Assembly (NCBI GenBank): GCA_002709005.1
Contig: PAPH01000034.1
Span: forward strand, 1 to 64,000
Direction of reading: 5' to 3'
Source: Hyphomicrobiales bacterium
Lineage (GTDB): Bacteria; Pseudomonadota; Alphaproteobacteria; Rhizobiales; Rhizobiaceae
DNA: 64,000 nt
A program made the position numbers and the translations under genes. Position 1 is the first letter of the stretch. Every line of letters begins with the position of its first letter. Shown here one piece after another: positions 55,776 through 64,000 of the stretch. The notes under the pieces were generated by a model that saw only the letters and a list, made by a program, of their open reading frames with translations, did not search any database and had not been told where the DNA came from.

Positions 55776-55804
55776 GCGCCGGAAAGAGATTGGTTCCCCG
55801 GCGC
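55776..55804 (-). terminator. csbD terminator
   Basis: Seven-base arms (GCGCCGG / CCGGCGC) with a 15-base loop lie 11 bases beyond the csbD stop and are followed on the minus strand by ATTTTCCC. Confidence 0.55.
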
Positions 55805-55815
55805 TGGAAAATTTT

Positions 55816-56013
55816 TTAGTGCTTGGCCATCCATTCATCGATTTCGCGCTCGGCCTCGTCCTTTGACTTGCCGTAACGCTCCTGCAGGCGGCCAGCCAGT
55901 TCGGTGCGGTTGCCCTCGATAACGTCCAAATCATCGTCAGTGAGCTTGCCCCACTGCTGCTGGGCCTTGCCCTTGAACTGCTTCCAATTTCCTTCGATGC
56001 GATCCCAGTTCAT
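55816..56013 (-). CDS. CsbD family stress protein
   Basis: The 65-residue protein has the full CsbD pattern: MNWDRIEGNWKQFKGKAQQQWGKLTDDDLDVIEGNRTELAGRLQERYGKSKDEAEREIDEWM. CsbD proteins are abundant under general stress but have no known molecular role. A GGAAC box lies upstream (56071-56067 on the minus strand), but no CGTT stands at the right distance, so EcfG control is not shown by sequence. It is a single gene with its own terminator. Confidence 0.95.
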   Translation of the reverse strand: MNWDRIEGNWKQFKGKAQQQWGKLTDDDLDVIEGNRTELAGRLQERYGKSKDEAEREIDEWMAKH

Positions 56014-56189
56014 TGTTTCACTCCTGCGTCTGATCGTTGTTCGTTATAGTTTCGGTTGACCGGTGGTTCCGGTACAGGAGAAACGTCCGGACGGGCCCGC
56101 GGTTCCGATCCCGCGCCGGGGATGTTTTATTTCATTGCGCTACGGCCCGGCTTTGCTAGATCTCTTGCTGTATAATTGGTGAGGGACAG

Positions 56190-57800
56190 TTGAAGCTTGC
56201 AATTTCCGTATTCGTGGTAACGGCCGCCGTTGGCCTTATCATGCCCATAACGGTCTATCGGTCCGGCGAACAGGCGAACATTCTCCGGTTCCAGAACCTC
56301 GCCAACGAGACCGTGGATCGCATTACCGGCCGGATTGGCGAGCACATCTCGCTTCTGGAGGCGACGCGCGCGCTTTTCGAGGCGGAACGCGCGCGGATCT
56401 CGCACGAGAAATTCGCTTCTTTCGTCTCTCACCTGGATATCGAGAACCGTTTCGACGGGATCCAGGGAATCGGCTTTTCCAGCATTCTTCCCTCGGGAGA
56501 GGACGAAGCCGCAAGTGCCGCGCTCCGTGCCAACTACGGCCTTGAACGCGCCATTTTCCCGGAAAGCGACCAGCCGACCCGCACGGCCATCACCATGCTC
56601 GAACCCCCGGACGAACGGAATCTCGCCGCCCTCGGCTTCGATATGTATTCGGAATCGTCAAGGCGTACCGCCATGCAGGCGGCCGCCCGGCACCGGGAGG
56701 CGCGCGCGACCGGCAAGGTCGAGCTTGTTCAGGAGATCAACAAGGTCAAGCAGCCGGGCTTCCTCGTCTATCTTCCCTTCTTTCTCGACGATGGCTTTCA
56801 AGTGACCGACGAAGCGTTGCCGCCGGATCTAAAGGGATTCATCTATGCACCTTTCCGGATCGGTGATCTCATCAGCGCCACACTGAGTCGCGGCGGCATA
56901 TCCGACGTTCACATGTCGATTTATATCGGTTCGGTGAGCGAGGAAAATCTCGTTTTCACCAGCGCGGGCGAGCCCGGCGGTTTCGACAAAGCTTATGATT
57001 ACGTGGTCTCGGTCGATGTCGCCGGCCAGGCATGGCATTACCAGATGCAGCCGTCCGGAACATTCCGCGAAGGCCCGGAAAAGGGCATCGCGATGCTTCT
57101 CGCGTCGCTCATGGTTTTGATGGCGGCGGCTCTCGCCCTTTCCTTACGATCCCAGATCAAGGCTCTTACCGCCTCGCGCGAGGTGGTACGGGTTACCGAT
57201 GAGGCGGCTCTTCAAAAGGATTTCCTGCTTCAGGAGATGAAGCACAGGATCAAGAACTCGATCGCCCGAGTGCTCGCTATCGCGCGGCAAACCGCCAACC
57301 ATTCGGAAAGTCTCGAAGATTTCATCGGCTCGTTCACGAAGCGCCTACAGGCCATGGCCGCGGCGCAGGATCTTCTCACTCAGTCGCACCGCGGTACGGC
57401 GCCCCTCGACGAATTGCTCCGCAACGAACTTGTTCAGGTCTTCGACGAGGATTTCGAGAACTATTCCGCGGCAGGCCCGAGGGTCGAACTCGGCGTCCGG
57501 GCTACCCAGGCAATGGCGCTGATTTTCCATGAATTGGCGACGAACGCCTTGAAATATGCCGATCTGTCGAAGGATGAGAACCGGCTCGATATTCGATGGG
57601 CGCTGGATACGGAAGGACGCATGCACCTTGTTTGGGAAGAGCATCTCCACATCCCCGCCTCTCACGAAGAGGGTACAGGGTTTGGAACCCGCCTTATCCG
57701 CTCGCTTGTCACGGGTGAATTGAACGGGGAACTTCACCGGGAGATCACCGACAAGGGCCTGAAAGTGGCGATCGCCGTTCCGCAGGACGCCCTGGCCTGA
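56190..57800 (+). CDS. CHASE-domain HWE-family sensor histidine kinase
   Basis: The 536-residue membrane kinase has a first helix (LAISVFVVTAAVGLIMPITVY), a periplasmic CHASE domain (NRFDGIQGIGFSSILPSGE ... RTAMQAAARHREARATGKVELVQE ... GFLVYLPFFLDDG), a second helix (about 303-322), and an HWE core (EMKHRIKNSIARVLAIARQTA, MAAAQDLLTQS, FHELATNALKYADLS, GTGFGTRLI). It starts at a TTG with GAGGGA just before. It would sense an outside signal and probably feeds PhyR. It is the second such kinase within 3.5 kb of phyR. Confidence 0.92.
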   Translation: MKLAISVFVVTAAVGLIMPITVYRSGEQANILRFQNLANETVDRITGRIGEHISLLEATRALFEAERARISHEKFASFVSHLDIENRFDGIQGIGFSSILPSGEDEAASAALRANYGLERAIFPESDQPTRTAITMLEPPDERNLAALGFDMYSESSRRTAMQAAARHREARATGKVELVQEINKVKQPGFLVYLPFFLDDGFQVTDEALPPDLKGFIYAPFRIGDLISATLSRGGISDVHMSIYIGSVSEENLVFTSAGEPGGFDKAYDYVVSVDVAGQAWHYQMQPSGTFREGPEKGIAMLLASLMVLMAAALALSLRSQIKALTASREVVRVTDEAALQKDFLLQEMKHRIKNSIARVLAIARQTANHSESLEDFIGSFTKRLQAMAAAQDLLTQSHRGTAPLDELLRNELVQVFDEDFENYSAAGPRVELGVRATQAMALIFHELATNALKYADLSKDENRLDIRWALDTEGRMHLVWEEHLHIPASHEEGTGFGTRLIRSLVTGELNGELHREITDKGLKVAIAVPQDALA

Positions 57801-57834
57801 TTGTTCCTGCCTAATCTTAATCGGACGGCCGGAC

Positions 57835-57859
57835 GGAACCGCAAGCCCTCCAGCACGTT
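57835..57859 (+). promoter_or_regulatory. EcfG-type promoter for the AI-2E family gene
   Basis: GGAAC (57835-57839), 16 bases, CGTT (57856-57859): a perfect match. Transcription would begin near 57866, which rules out the GTG at 57860 as start codon and supports the ATG at 57881. Confidence 0.88.
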
Positions 57860-57880
57860 GTGAACCGGAGGCTTGCATCT

Positions 57881-58975
57881 ATGCGATACGGAAAGTTCAA
57901 ACCGACGGCGTTTCCGTTGCGGCCGGCCTCGGGTTTCGATCAGATATTCACCAATGCCGCTTTATTGGCGGCGATAATCGTCGGCTTTCTGGCCTTGACG
58001 GCCATCCTCCATTTTGGACAGCCCATTCTTGCCCCTGTGGCGCTTGCCGTGGTGATCGGATTGATGTTCGGCCCGATGGCGGATCGGCTTGAACGGCTCG
58101 GCATGCCGCCGGCTGTCTCGGCGATCGTCGTCGTGGTCACCTTCATCGTCCTTCTTCTCATCTTCGCTCTGGCCTTCGCCGTTCCCCTGAGTGACTGGGT
58201 CAACCGGCTCCCGCTCATATGGGAGCGGATTCAGAGCATCGTTGCCGACTGGAAAGGTGTCATGAAATCGGTGGGCGATCTCGGCGAGCAGTTGCGCGAT
58301 CTCACCGGGGCGGGTGAGGGGATGAAGGTCCAGATCGACGGGTCCAGTACCGCGGTTGATATCGCTTTCCTCGCGCCCGGCATCCTCGCCCAGGTGCTCA
58401 TCTTCCTCGCCAGCCTCTATTTCTTCCTCTCCAGCCGGCACGTGATCCGCAACGGGGTTCTGCGCCTTTGCATGAGCCGCAGGCTGCGCTGGCGCGTTGC
58501 GCACATTTTCCGCGATACCGAAAACCTCGTCTCGCGCTACCTGATGGCGATCACCTTCATCAACGTGGGTCTCGGGGTCGCGGTTTCCGCCGTGATGTTC
58601 GCCATCGGCGTTCCCTCGCCGCTTTTGTGGGGGTTGCTGGCCGCTTCGCTGAACTACGTGGTCTATATCGGCCCCGCCCTGATGGCGCTCATTCTGTTCG
58701 GCGTCGGCATTTCCACCTTCACGGGTTTTCCCGAAATCCTGTTGCCCGCGGCGTGCTACCTCTTCATCAATTTCATCGAAGCTCAGTTCGTCACACCCAG
58801 CGTGCTCGGCCGTCAGATGACCATCTCGCCATTTATCGTGTTTCTGACGCTGGTCTTCTGGCTGTGGCTGTGGGGTCCCATCGGCGGCTTCATCGCCACG
58901 CCTCTCCTGCTCGTCGTTTCGGTCTCGATCTACCACATCGTGCCGATCGTGCCGTCACGCGAAATCCGCAAATAA
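57881..58975 (+). CDS. AI-2E (PerM) family transporter
   Basis: The 364-residue membrane protein has seven to eight helices in the AI-2E pattern: paired N-terminal helices (AALLAAIIVGFLALTAILHFGQPILAPVALAVVIGLMFGP), a central soluble loop (150-180), and the late conserved NYVVYIGPALMALILFGVG ... NFIEAQFVTPSVLGRQM. Members export small molecules or act as antiporters, and the substrate here is unknown. It is a likely general-stress gene because of its EcfG promoter. GGAGG sits 9 bases before the ATG. It converges on the alcohol dehydrogenase gene with 4 bases between stops. Confidence 0.92.
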   Translation: MRYGKFKPTAFPLRPASGFDQIFTNAALLAAIIVGFLALTAILHFGQPILAPVALAVVIGLMFGPMADRLERLGMPPAVSAIVVVVTFIVLLLIFALAFAVPLSDWVNRLPLIWERIQSIVADWKGVMKSVGDLGEQLRDLTGAGEGMKVQIDGSSTAVDIAFLAPGILAQVLIFLASLYFFLSSRHVIRNGVLRLCMSRRLRWRVAHIFRDTENLVSRYLMAITFINVGLGVAVSAVMFAIGVPSPLLWGLLAASLNYVVYIGPALMALILFGVGISTFTGFPEILLPAACYLFINFIEAQFVTPSVLGRQMTISPFIVFLTLVFWLWLWGPIGGFIATPLLLVVSVSIYHIVPIVPSREIRK

Positions 58976-58979
58976 ACTG

Positions 58980-60128
58980 TCAGGCCGAGCGCTCGAGAAT
59001 CTCCAGGAGGTCAGCGCTGGAGAGCGCCACCATGTTTCCACGCATGGAGGATGAGCTTTTAGAGGCTTCCGCGATGCTCTCGAAGTCGCCTTCCGCCAAG
59101 CCAAGCGCGGACAGGCCGCGAATACCGTTATGCCGGACCCAGGTGCCAAGTTTGTCGAACCCGTTCCCACCAGCCTGATCCGCAAACGTTGCCGAGAGCA
59201 TGGCATCGACCTCATCGATCCGCGCGGTCGACAGTCCGGCACTGGCGGCCGCGCGCGAATTGACGCTGAGCGAAGCGGCGAGGAGGCAGGCGCAGATTTC
59301 ACCGTGCGGCGCGCGGGTCGCCCCGCCGATCACGCCAGCAAAGCCGTGCACGGCGCCGAGCCCGGCATTGGCAAGCGCCATTCCGCTTGAAAGGCTCGCC
59401 CATGCCATCGCGTCGCGCGCCCTCGGCTCGTCCCGCTCGGAGAGGATGCGGATGGCCTTCAGGGCTTCCGGCATCGCCCGGTCGACCAAGCCGTCGGTAA
59501 AAGCGGTCGCCTTGACCGAGAGATAGGGTTCGATGAGCTGCGTGATGGCGTCGAGCCCGCTCGCCAGCGTCACCGGTCGCGGACAGCCATCCGTCAGTGC
59601 CGGGTCGACGATCACCAGATCGGGCAGCATGCGGATATCCCGCAGGCTCACTTTCCTTTTTTTCTCCGGCACGTCGATGACGGCGTTCTTCGTGGCTTCC
59701 GCACCCGTGCCGGCGGTCGTCGGCAAGGCGACGAAGGGAAGGGGATTGGCGTCGATCGGTTCTCCCTTGCCCACCACTTCGAGATAATCGAGCACGCCAC
59801 CGCTTGCTCCGGCGAGCCCGGCAACCGCCTTGCCGAGATCGATGACGGAGCCGCCGCCCACGGAGACCACGATATCGACGGCGTGTTCGCGGGCGAGGCT
59901 GACGGCTCTCTCCACCAGGGCCAGGTCGGGTTCCTTCACGCAAGCCACGGAAGTGACAATGCAGGACTTGCCAAGCTCTTCGGCAAGCCACGACACCCGC
60001 TCCGGCCTGCTGCCGTGAACGAGGAGAACCCGTCGTCCCAGCCGGCCGATCTCCCCTGCCATCTCGCGCGCCTTGCCACGGCCGAAGACGATCCGGCGCG
60101 GAACAGCGATTTCGAGACTGTCGGTCAA
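58980..60128 (-). CDS. Iron-containing alcohol dehydrogenase
   Basis: The 382-residue oxidoreductase has the NAD-binding GGGSVIDLGKAVAGL, ALPTTAGTGAEATKNAVI, DPALTDGCPRPVTLASGLDAITQLIEPY and the metal-binding histidines in AVHGFAGVIG and APHGEICACLL. The substrate is not clear from sequence. The TTG at 60128 starts the conserved part (TDSLEIAVPRRIVFGRGKA). The longer frame runs into the hemolysin III gene, which ends 10 bases upstream. Confidence 0.93.
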   Translation of the reverse strand: MTDSLEIAVPRRIVFGRGKAREMAGEIGRLGRRVLLVHGSRPERVSWLAEELGKSCIVTSVACVKEPDLALVERAVSLAREHAVDIVVSVGGGSVIDLGKAVAGLAGASGGVLDYLEVVGKGEPIDANPLPFVALPTTAGTGAEATKNAVIDVPEKKRKVSLRDIRMLPDLVIVDPALTDGCPRPVTLASGLDAITQLIEPYLSVKATAFTDGLVDRAMPEALKAIRILSERDEPRARDAMAWASLSSGMALANAGLGAVHGFAGVIGGATRAPHGEICACLLAASLSVNSRAAASAGLSTARIDEVDAMLSATFADQAGGNGFDKLGTWVRHNGIRGLSALGLAEGDFESIAEASKSSSSMRGNMVALSSADLLEILERSA

Positions 60129-60138
60129 TGAGGCGCCC

Positions 60139-60816
60139 TTATGCGACGGGTATAACGACACAGGTAAACACCGCGCAATAATGCACGAGCGCCGCAGTGA
60201 CCACAAAGGTGTGCCAGATTGCGTTCTGGAAGCGCAGCTTCTCCCATATGTGGAAGATCACGCCGGCCGAATAAATAATCCCGCCGATAACGATGAGCGA
60301 CAGCGTCGTCGTGGAAAGATAGGGGGTCAGCGGCCCTGCCGCCATCACGCCGCTCCAACCCATTCCGAGATAGAAGAGGATCGCCAGCCGGTCGTAACGG
60401 CCGGGCCAGAACACCTTGAGCGCGATGCCGACAAAGGCCGCCGCCCAAATGGCGATCAACAGGCCGAACAGGAACGGATCGTTCCAGCCAGCTTGCAGGA
60501 ACGGCGTGTAGGTCGCCGCGATCAGCACGAAAATTGCCGAATGGTCGAAACGCCTGAGGATCCACTTGGTCCGCGACACCGGCCAGATATTGTAGGTCAT
60601 CGAAATCGCGAGAGCCAATACGAGGCCAAGGCCGTAGATCCAGACCGCCGCCAACTGGCCGTTGGTAGCCCAGACCGTCGAGTAGAAGATGAGGGCGGTG
60701 GTTCCGATCAGAGCCGCTATGAGGCCGATGCCGTGAACGATGCCGTCGGCGATGATCTCGGTACGATCATAACCCCACTTAACCACCTTTGCCGCATCTC
60801 TGAAATCGGTAATCAA
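60139..60816 (-). CDS. Hemolysin III family (PAQR-like) membrane protein
   Basis: The 225-residue protein has seven membrane helices and the family marks ADGIVHGIGLIAALIGTTALI, MTYNIWPVSRTKWILRRFDHSAIFVLIAATYTP, and HTFVVTAALVHYCAV at the end, with the conserved His/Asp/Ser set. Despite the name, such proteins are general membrane-homeostasis or hydrolase-like proteins. It starts at a TTG with GAGGAC just before. It lies 10 bases before the alcohol dehydrogenase gene and is probably co-transcribed with it. Confidence 0.9.
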   Translation of the reverse strand: MITDFRDAAKVVKWGYDRTEIIADGIVHGIGLIAALIGTTALIFYSTVWATNGQLAAVWIYGLGLVLALAISMTYNIWPVSRTKWILRRFDHSAIFVLIAATYTPFLQAGWNDPFLFGLLIAIWAAAFVGIALKVFWPGRYDRLAILFYLGMGWSGVMAAGPLTPYLSTTTLSLIVIGGIIYSAGVIFHIWEKLRFQNAIWHTFVVTAALVHYCAVFTCVVIPVA

Positions 60817-60935
60817 CTGTCCTCAGCCGTTTTCTTCGCCGTCACATTCCAATCTAACACCGCCCGGGTCAGAAAGTTCAAGCCGAAGAGCTCTTTCCGG
60901 GGTCAACTTTTACTTTGCCGGTAAACACGGGGGCG

Positions 60936-62429
<1,494 letters not shown>

Positions 62430-62452
62430 CGTTCACTTTCCGACTTGGCCGT

Positions 62453-62557
62453 TCTAGAGCGATTTGTATTCTGACGGAATCGGCGAAATTGAATGCGTCA
62501 ATGAATTCAATAGCCTGTTGAAGCTAACCGTTTCCGCCCAACGGTGAAACGGTCCAG
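62453..62557. repeat. Dispersed 105-base intergenic repeat, copy B
   Basis: It aligns with copy A from TAGAGC to the right end (here GGTCCAG). Shared blocks are CTGACGGAATCGGC, AATGAATTCA, AGCCTG and TTTCCGCC followed by GGTGAAAC. One base is missing against copy A around 62492. It sits between glpK and the solute-binding protein gene. Confidence 0.75.
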
Positions 62558-62561
62558 ACGA

Positions 62562-62595
62562 GGTTCGCCGCGAACGGTGAAGTCCGCGGCGAACC
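62562..62595 (-). terminator. Hairpin after the solute-binding protein gene
   Basis: Eleven-base perfect arms (GGTTCGCCGCG at 62562-62572 and CGCGGCGAACC at 62585-62595) lie about 47 bases past the stop. There is no clean T run, so it may be an attenuating hairpin that lets some transcription through to glpK. Confidence 0.5.
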
Positions 62596-62642
62596 TGCTT
62601 GATCGGCCGGAGCCCGAGAGCCCCGGCCCGGGAGTTTCAGGC

Positions 62643-64000
62643 TTACTGCCAGCTCTTCACGAGTTCGTCGTAGGAAACGGTTTCCGGCTCCGGATCCTCG
62701 TTGTCGAGCTTGGCCTTCGGAGCGCCTTCCTTGGCGAGCCACTCCTGCGGGTCGGTCGGTTCGTTCAGCTTCGGACCGAGTTCGCCCTGCACGCCCGCGC
62801 GTTCGAGACGCTCGAGCACCTTTTCCTGTGCCTCGCAGAGGCTGTCGAGTGCCTCCTGCGGCGACTTGGCACCCGACATGGCGTCACCGATATTCTGCCA
62901 CCAGAGCTGGGCCAGTTTCGGATAGTCCGGGATGTTGGTGCCGGTCGGCGACCACTGGGTGCGGGCCGGCGAGCGGTAGAACTCGACCAGACCGCCCAGT
63001 TCTGGCGCCCGGTCCGTGAACGAATCGTGCTGGATCGTCGATTCACGGATGAAGGTGAGGCCCACATGCGACTTCTTCACGTCCACCGTCTTGGAGGTGA
63101 CGAACTGGGCGTAGAGCCATGCCGCCTTGGCGCGATCGACCGGAGTGGATTCCATCAGCGTCCATGAACCGGCGTCCTGGTAGCCGATCTTGGTGCCTTC
63201 CGACCAGTAGACACCGTGGGGCGAGGGGGCCATGCGCCATTTCGGCGTGCCGTCCTCGTTCATCACCGGCAAACCTTCCTTGACCATGTCGGCGGTGAAC
63301 GTCGTGTACCAGAACATCTGCTGGGCGACCTCGCCCTGAGCGGGCACGGGGCCGGCTTCGGAGAAGGTCATGCCGGCGGCGGCCGGCGGAGCGTATTTCT
63401 GCAACCACTCGATAGCCTTGGTCACGGCATAAACCGCAGCCGGCGAGTTCGTCGCTCCACCGCGGGCCATGCAGGAACCGACCGGCTGTGACTTCTCGTT
63501 GACGCGGATGCCCCATTCGTCGACCGGCAGGCCGTTGGGTTCGCCCTTGTCGCCCATGCCGGCCATCGACATCCAGGCGTCGGTATAGCGCCAGCCCAGA
63601 GACGGGTCCTTCTTGCCGTAGTCCATGTTGCCATAGACCTTGGTCGGTCCGCCCGCATAGGACATGTCGCGACCGGTGAAGAACTCGGCGATGTCCTCAT
63701 AGGCCGACCAGTTGACCGGGACGCCGAGATCGTAGCCGTACTTCTCCTTGAAGTCGGCCTTGGTCTTTTCGTCGTTGAACCAATCGTAGCGGAACCAGTA
63801 GAGGTTCGCGAACTGCTGGTCGGGAAGCTGGTAGAGCTTGTCGTCCGGACCGGTGGTGAACGAGATGCCGATGAAGTCATCGAGATCGAGGTTCGGGTTG
63901 GTGACGTCCTTGCCTTCGCCGGACATCCAGTCGGTCAGGTTGCGGGCCTGCTGATAGCGCCAGTGCGTGCCGATCAGGTCGGAGTCGTTGATGTAGGCGT
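62643..64000 (-). CDS. glpV: ABC transporter solute-binding protein, probably glycerol (GlpV-like), 5' end outside the window
   Basis: The frame is open at the window edge, and 451 C-terminal residues are visible. The pattern YLPDQQFANLYWFRYDWFND, WSAYEDIAEFFTGR, GWRYTDAWMSMAGMGD and SPHGVYWSEGTKIGYQDAGSWTLM matches the large (about 570-residue) binding proteins of rhizobial glycerol ABC transporters. It runs with glpK downstream, which supports glycerol as ligand. The signal peptide is not in view. Confidence 0.85.
   Translation of the reverse strand, partial: AYINDSDLIGTHWRYQQARNLTDWMSGEGKDVTNPNLDLDDFIGISFTTGPDDKLYQLPDQQFANLYWFRYDWFNDEKTKADFKEKYGYDLGVPVNWSAYEDIAEFFTGRDMSYAGGPTKVYGNMDYGKKDPSLGWRYTDAWMSMAGMGDKGEPNGLPVDEWGIRVNEKSQPVGSCMARGGATNSPAAVYAVTKAIEWLQKYAPPAAAGMTFSEAGPVPAQGEVAQQMFWYTTFTADMVKEGLPVMNEDGTPKWRMAPSPHGVYWSEGTKIGYQDAGSWTLMESTPVDRAKAAWLYAQFVTSKTVDVKKSHVGLTFIRESTIQHDSFTDRAPELGGLVEFYRSPARTQWSPTGTNIPDYPKLAQLWWQNIGDAMSGAKSPQEALDSLCEAQEKVLERLERAGVQGELGPKLNEPTDPQEWLAKEGAPKAKLDNEDPEPETVSYDELVKSWQ

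Noticed and set aside
56047-56071. Possible EcfG promoter for csbD
   Set aside because: GGAAC is present on the minus strand, but the bases at the right spacing read CTAT or TATA, not CGTT.

Overview
The window is high-GC DNA packed with short overlapping operons, and its gene content points to an alphaproteobacterium of the order Hyphomicrobiales (Rhizobiales), close to the rhizobia. The main reasons are: acetoacetyl-CoA synthetase, a CbrA-like DivJ/PleC-family kinase and a phasin side by side, an order I recall from Sinorhizobium meliloti; a CtrA box ahead of the kinase; a tRNA-His without G-1; a complete PhyR/NepR/EcfG general stress response locus; and a LivHMGFK cluster. A glucosylglycerate cluster suggests a salt- or nutrient-stressed habitat. 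The species cannot be named from this sequence alone.

Layout. 0-9 kb: partial AsmA-family gene, acetoacetyl-CoA synthetase, large sensor kinase (cbrA-like), phasin and tRNA-His. 9-14.6 kb: TetR, membrane fusion protein and RND pump operon behind an operator-embedded promoter. 14.7-19.4 kb: gcvT-gcvH-gcvP under a tandem glycine riboswitch. 19.6-26.5 kb: a P-loop kinase and a branched-chain amino acid ABC transporter whose LivG ATPase carries an unusual C-terminal helix-hairpin-helix tail. 26.8-33.3 kb: an unassigned accessory cassette of four forward genes (RraA-like, CmcI-like, amidohydrolase, methyltransferase) meeting three reverse genes (ATP-grasp, two tandem glycosyltransferases). 33.5-38.5 kb: chemoreceptor, purine permease, allantoicase and a UPF0178 protein. 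38.6-42.4 kb: glucosylglycerate phosphorylase, phosphatase and synthase genes. 42.5-46.3 kb: a small secreted protein and a second chemoreceptor followed by a secreted PDC-sensor protein.

46.5-59 kb is a general-stress-response island. phyR, nepR and ecfG lie with two HWE-family kinases among PRC-barrel, DUF883, holin-like, Dps, DUF2254, lipid kinase, Crp/Fnr, DUF1328, CsbD and AI-2E-type genes. Four genes have perfect EcfG-type promoters (GGAAC, 16 bases, CGTT), and phyR and nepR have one-mismatch versions, so the island looks like a regulator together with part of its own regulon. 59-64 kb holds an iron alcohol dehydrogenase, a hemolysin III protein, glycerol kinase and a partial solute-binding protein, probably for glycerol uptake.

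Two diverged copies of a 105-base intergenic repeat lie at 51.6 and 62.45 kb. I saw no insertion sequences, prophage or CRISPR array. The best candidates for undescribed biology are the 26.8-33.3 kb cassette, the LivG tail fusion, the chemoreceptor with its secreted sensor partner, and the structured intergenic regions at 3.9, 43.2 and 55.7 kb.
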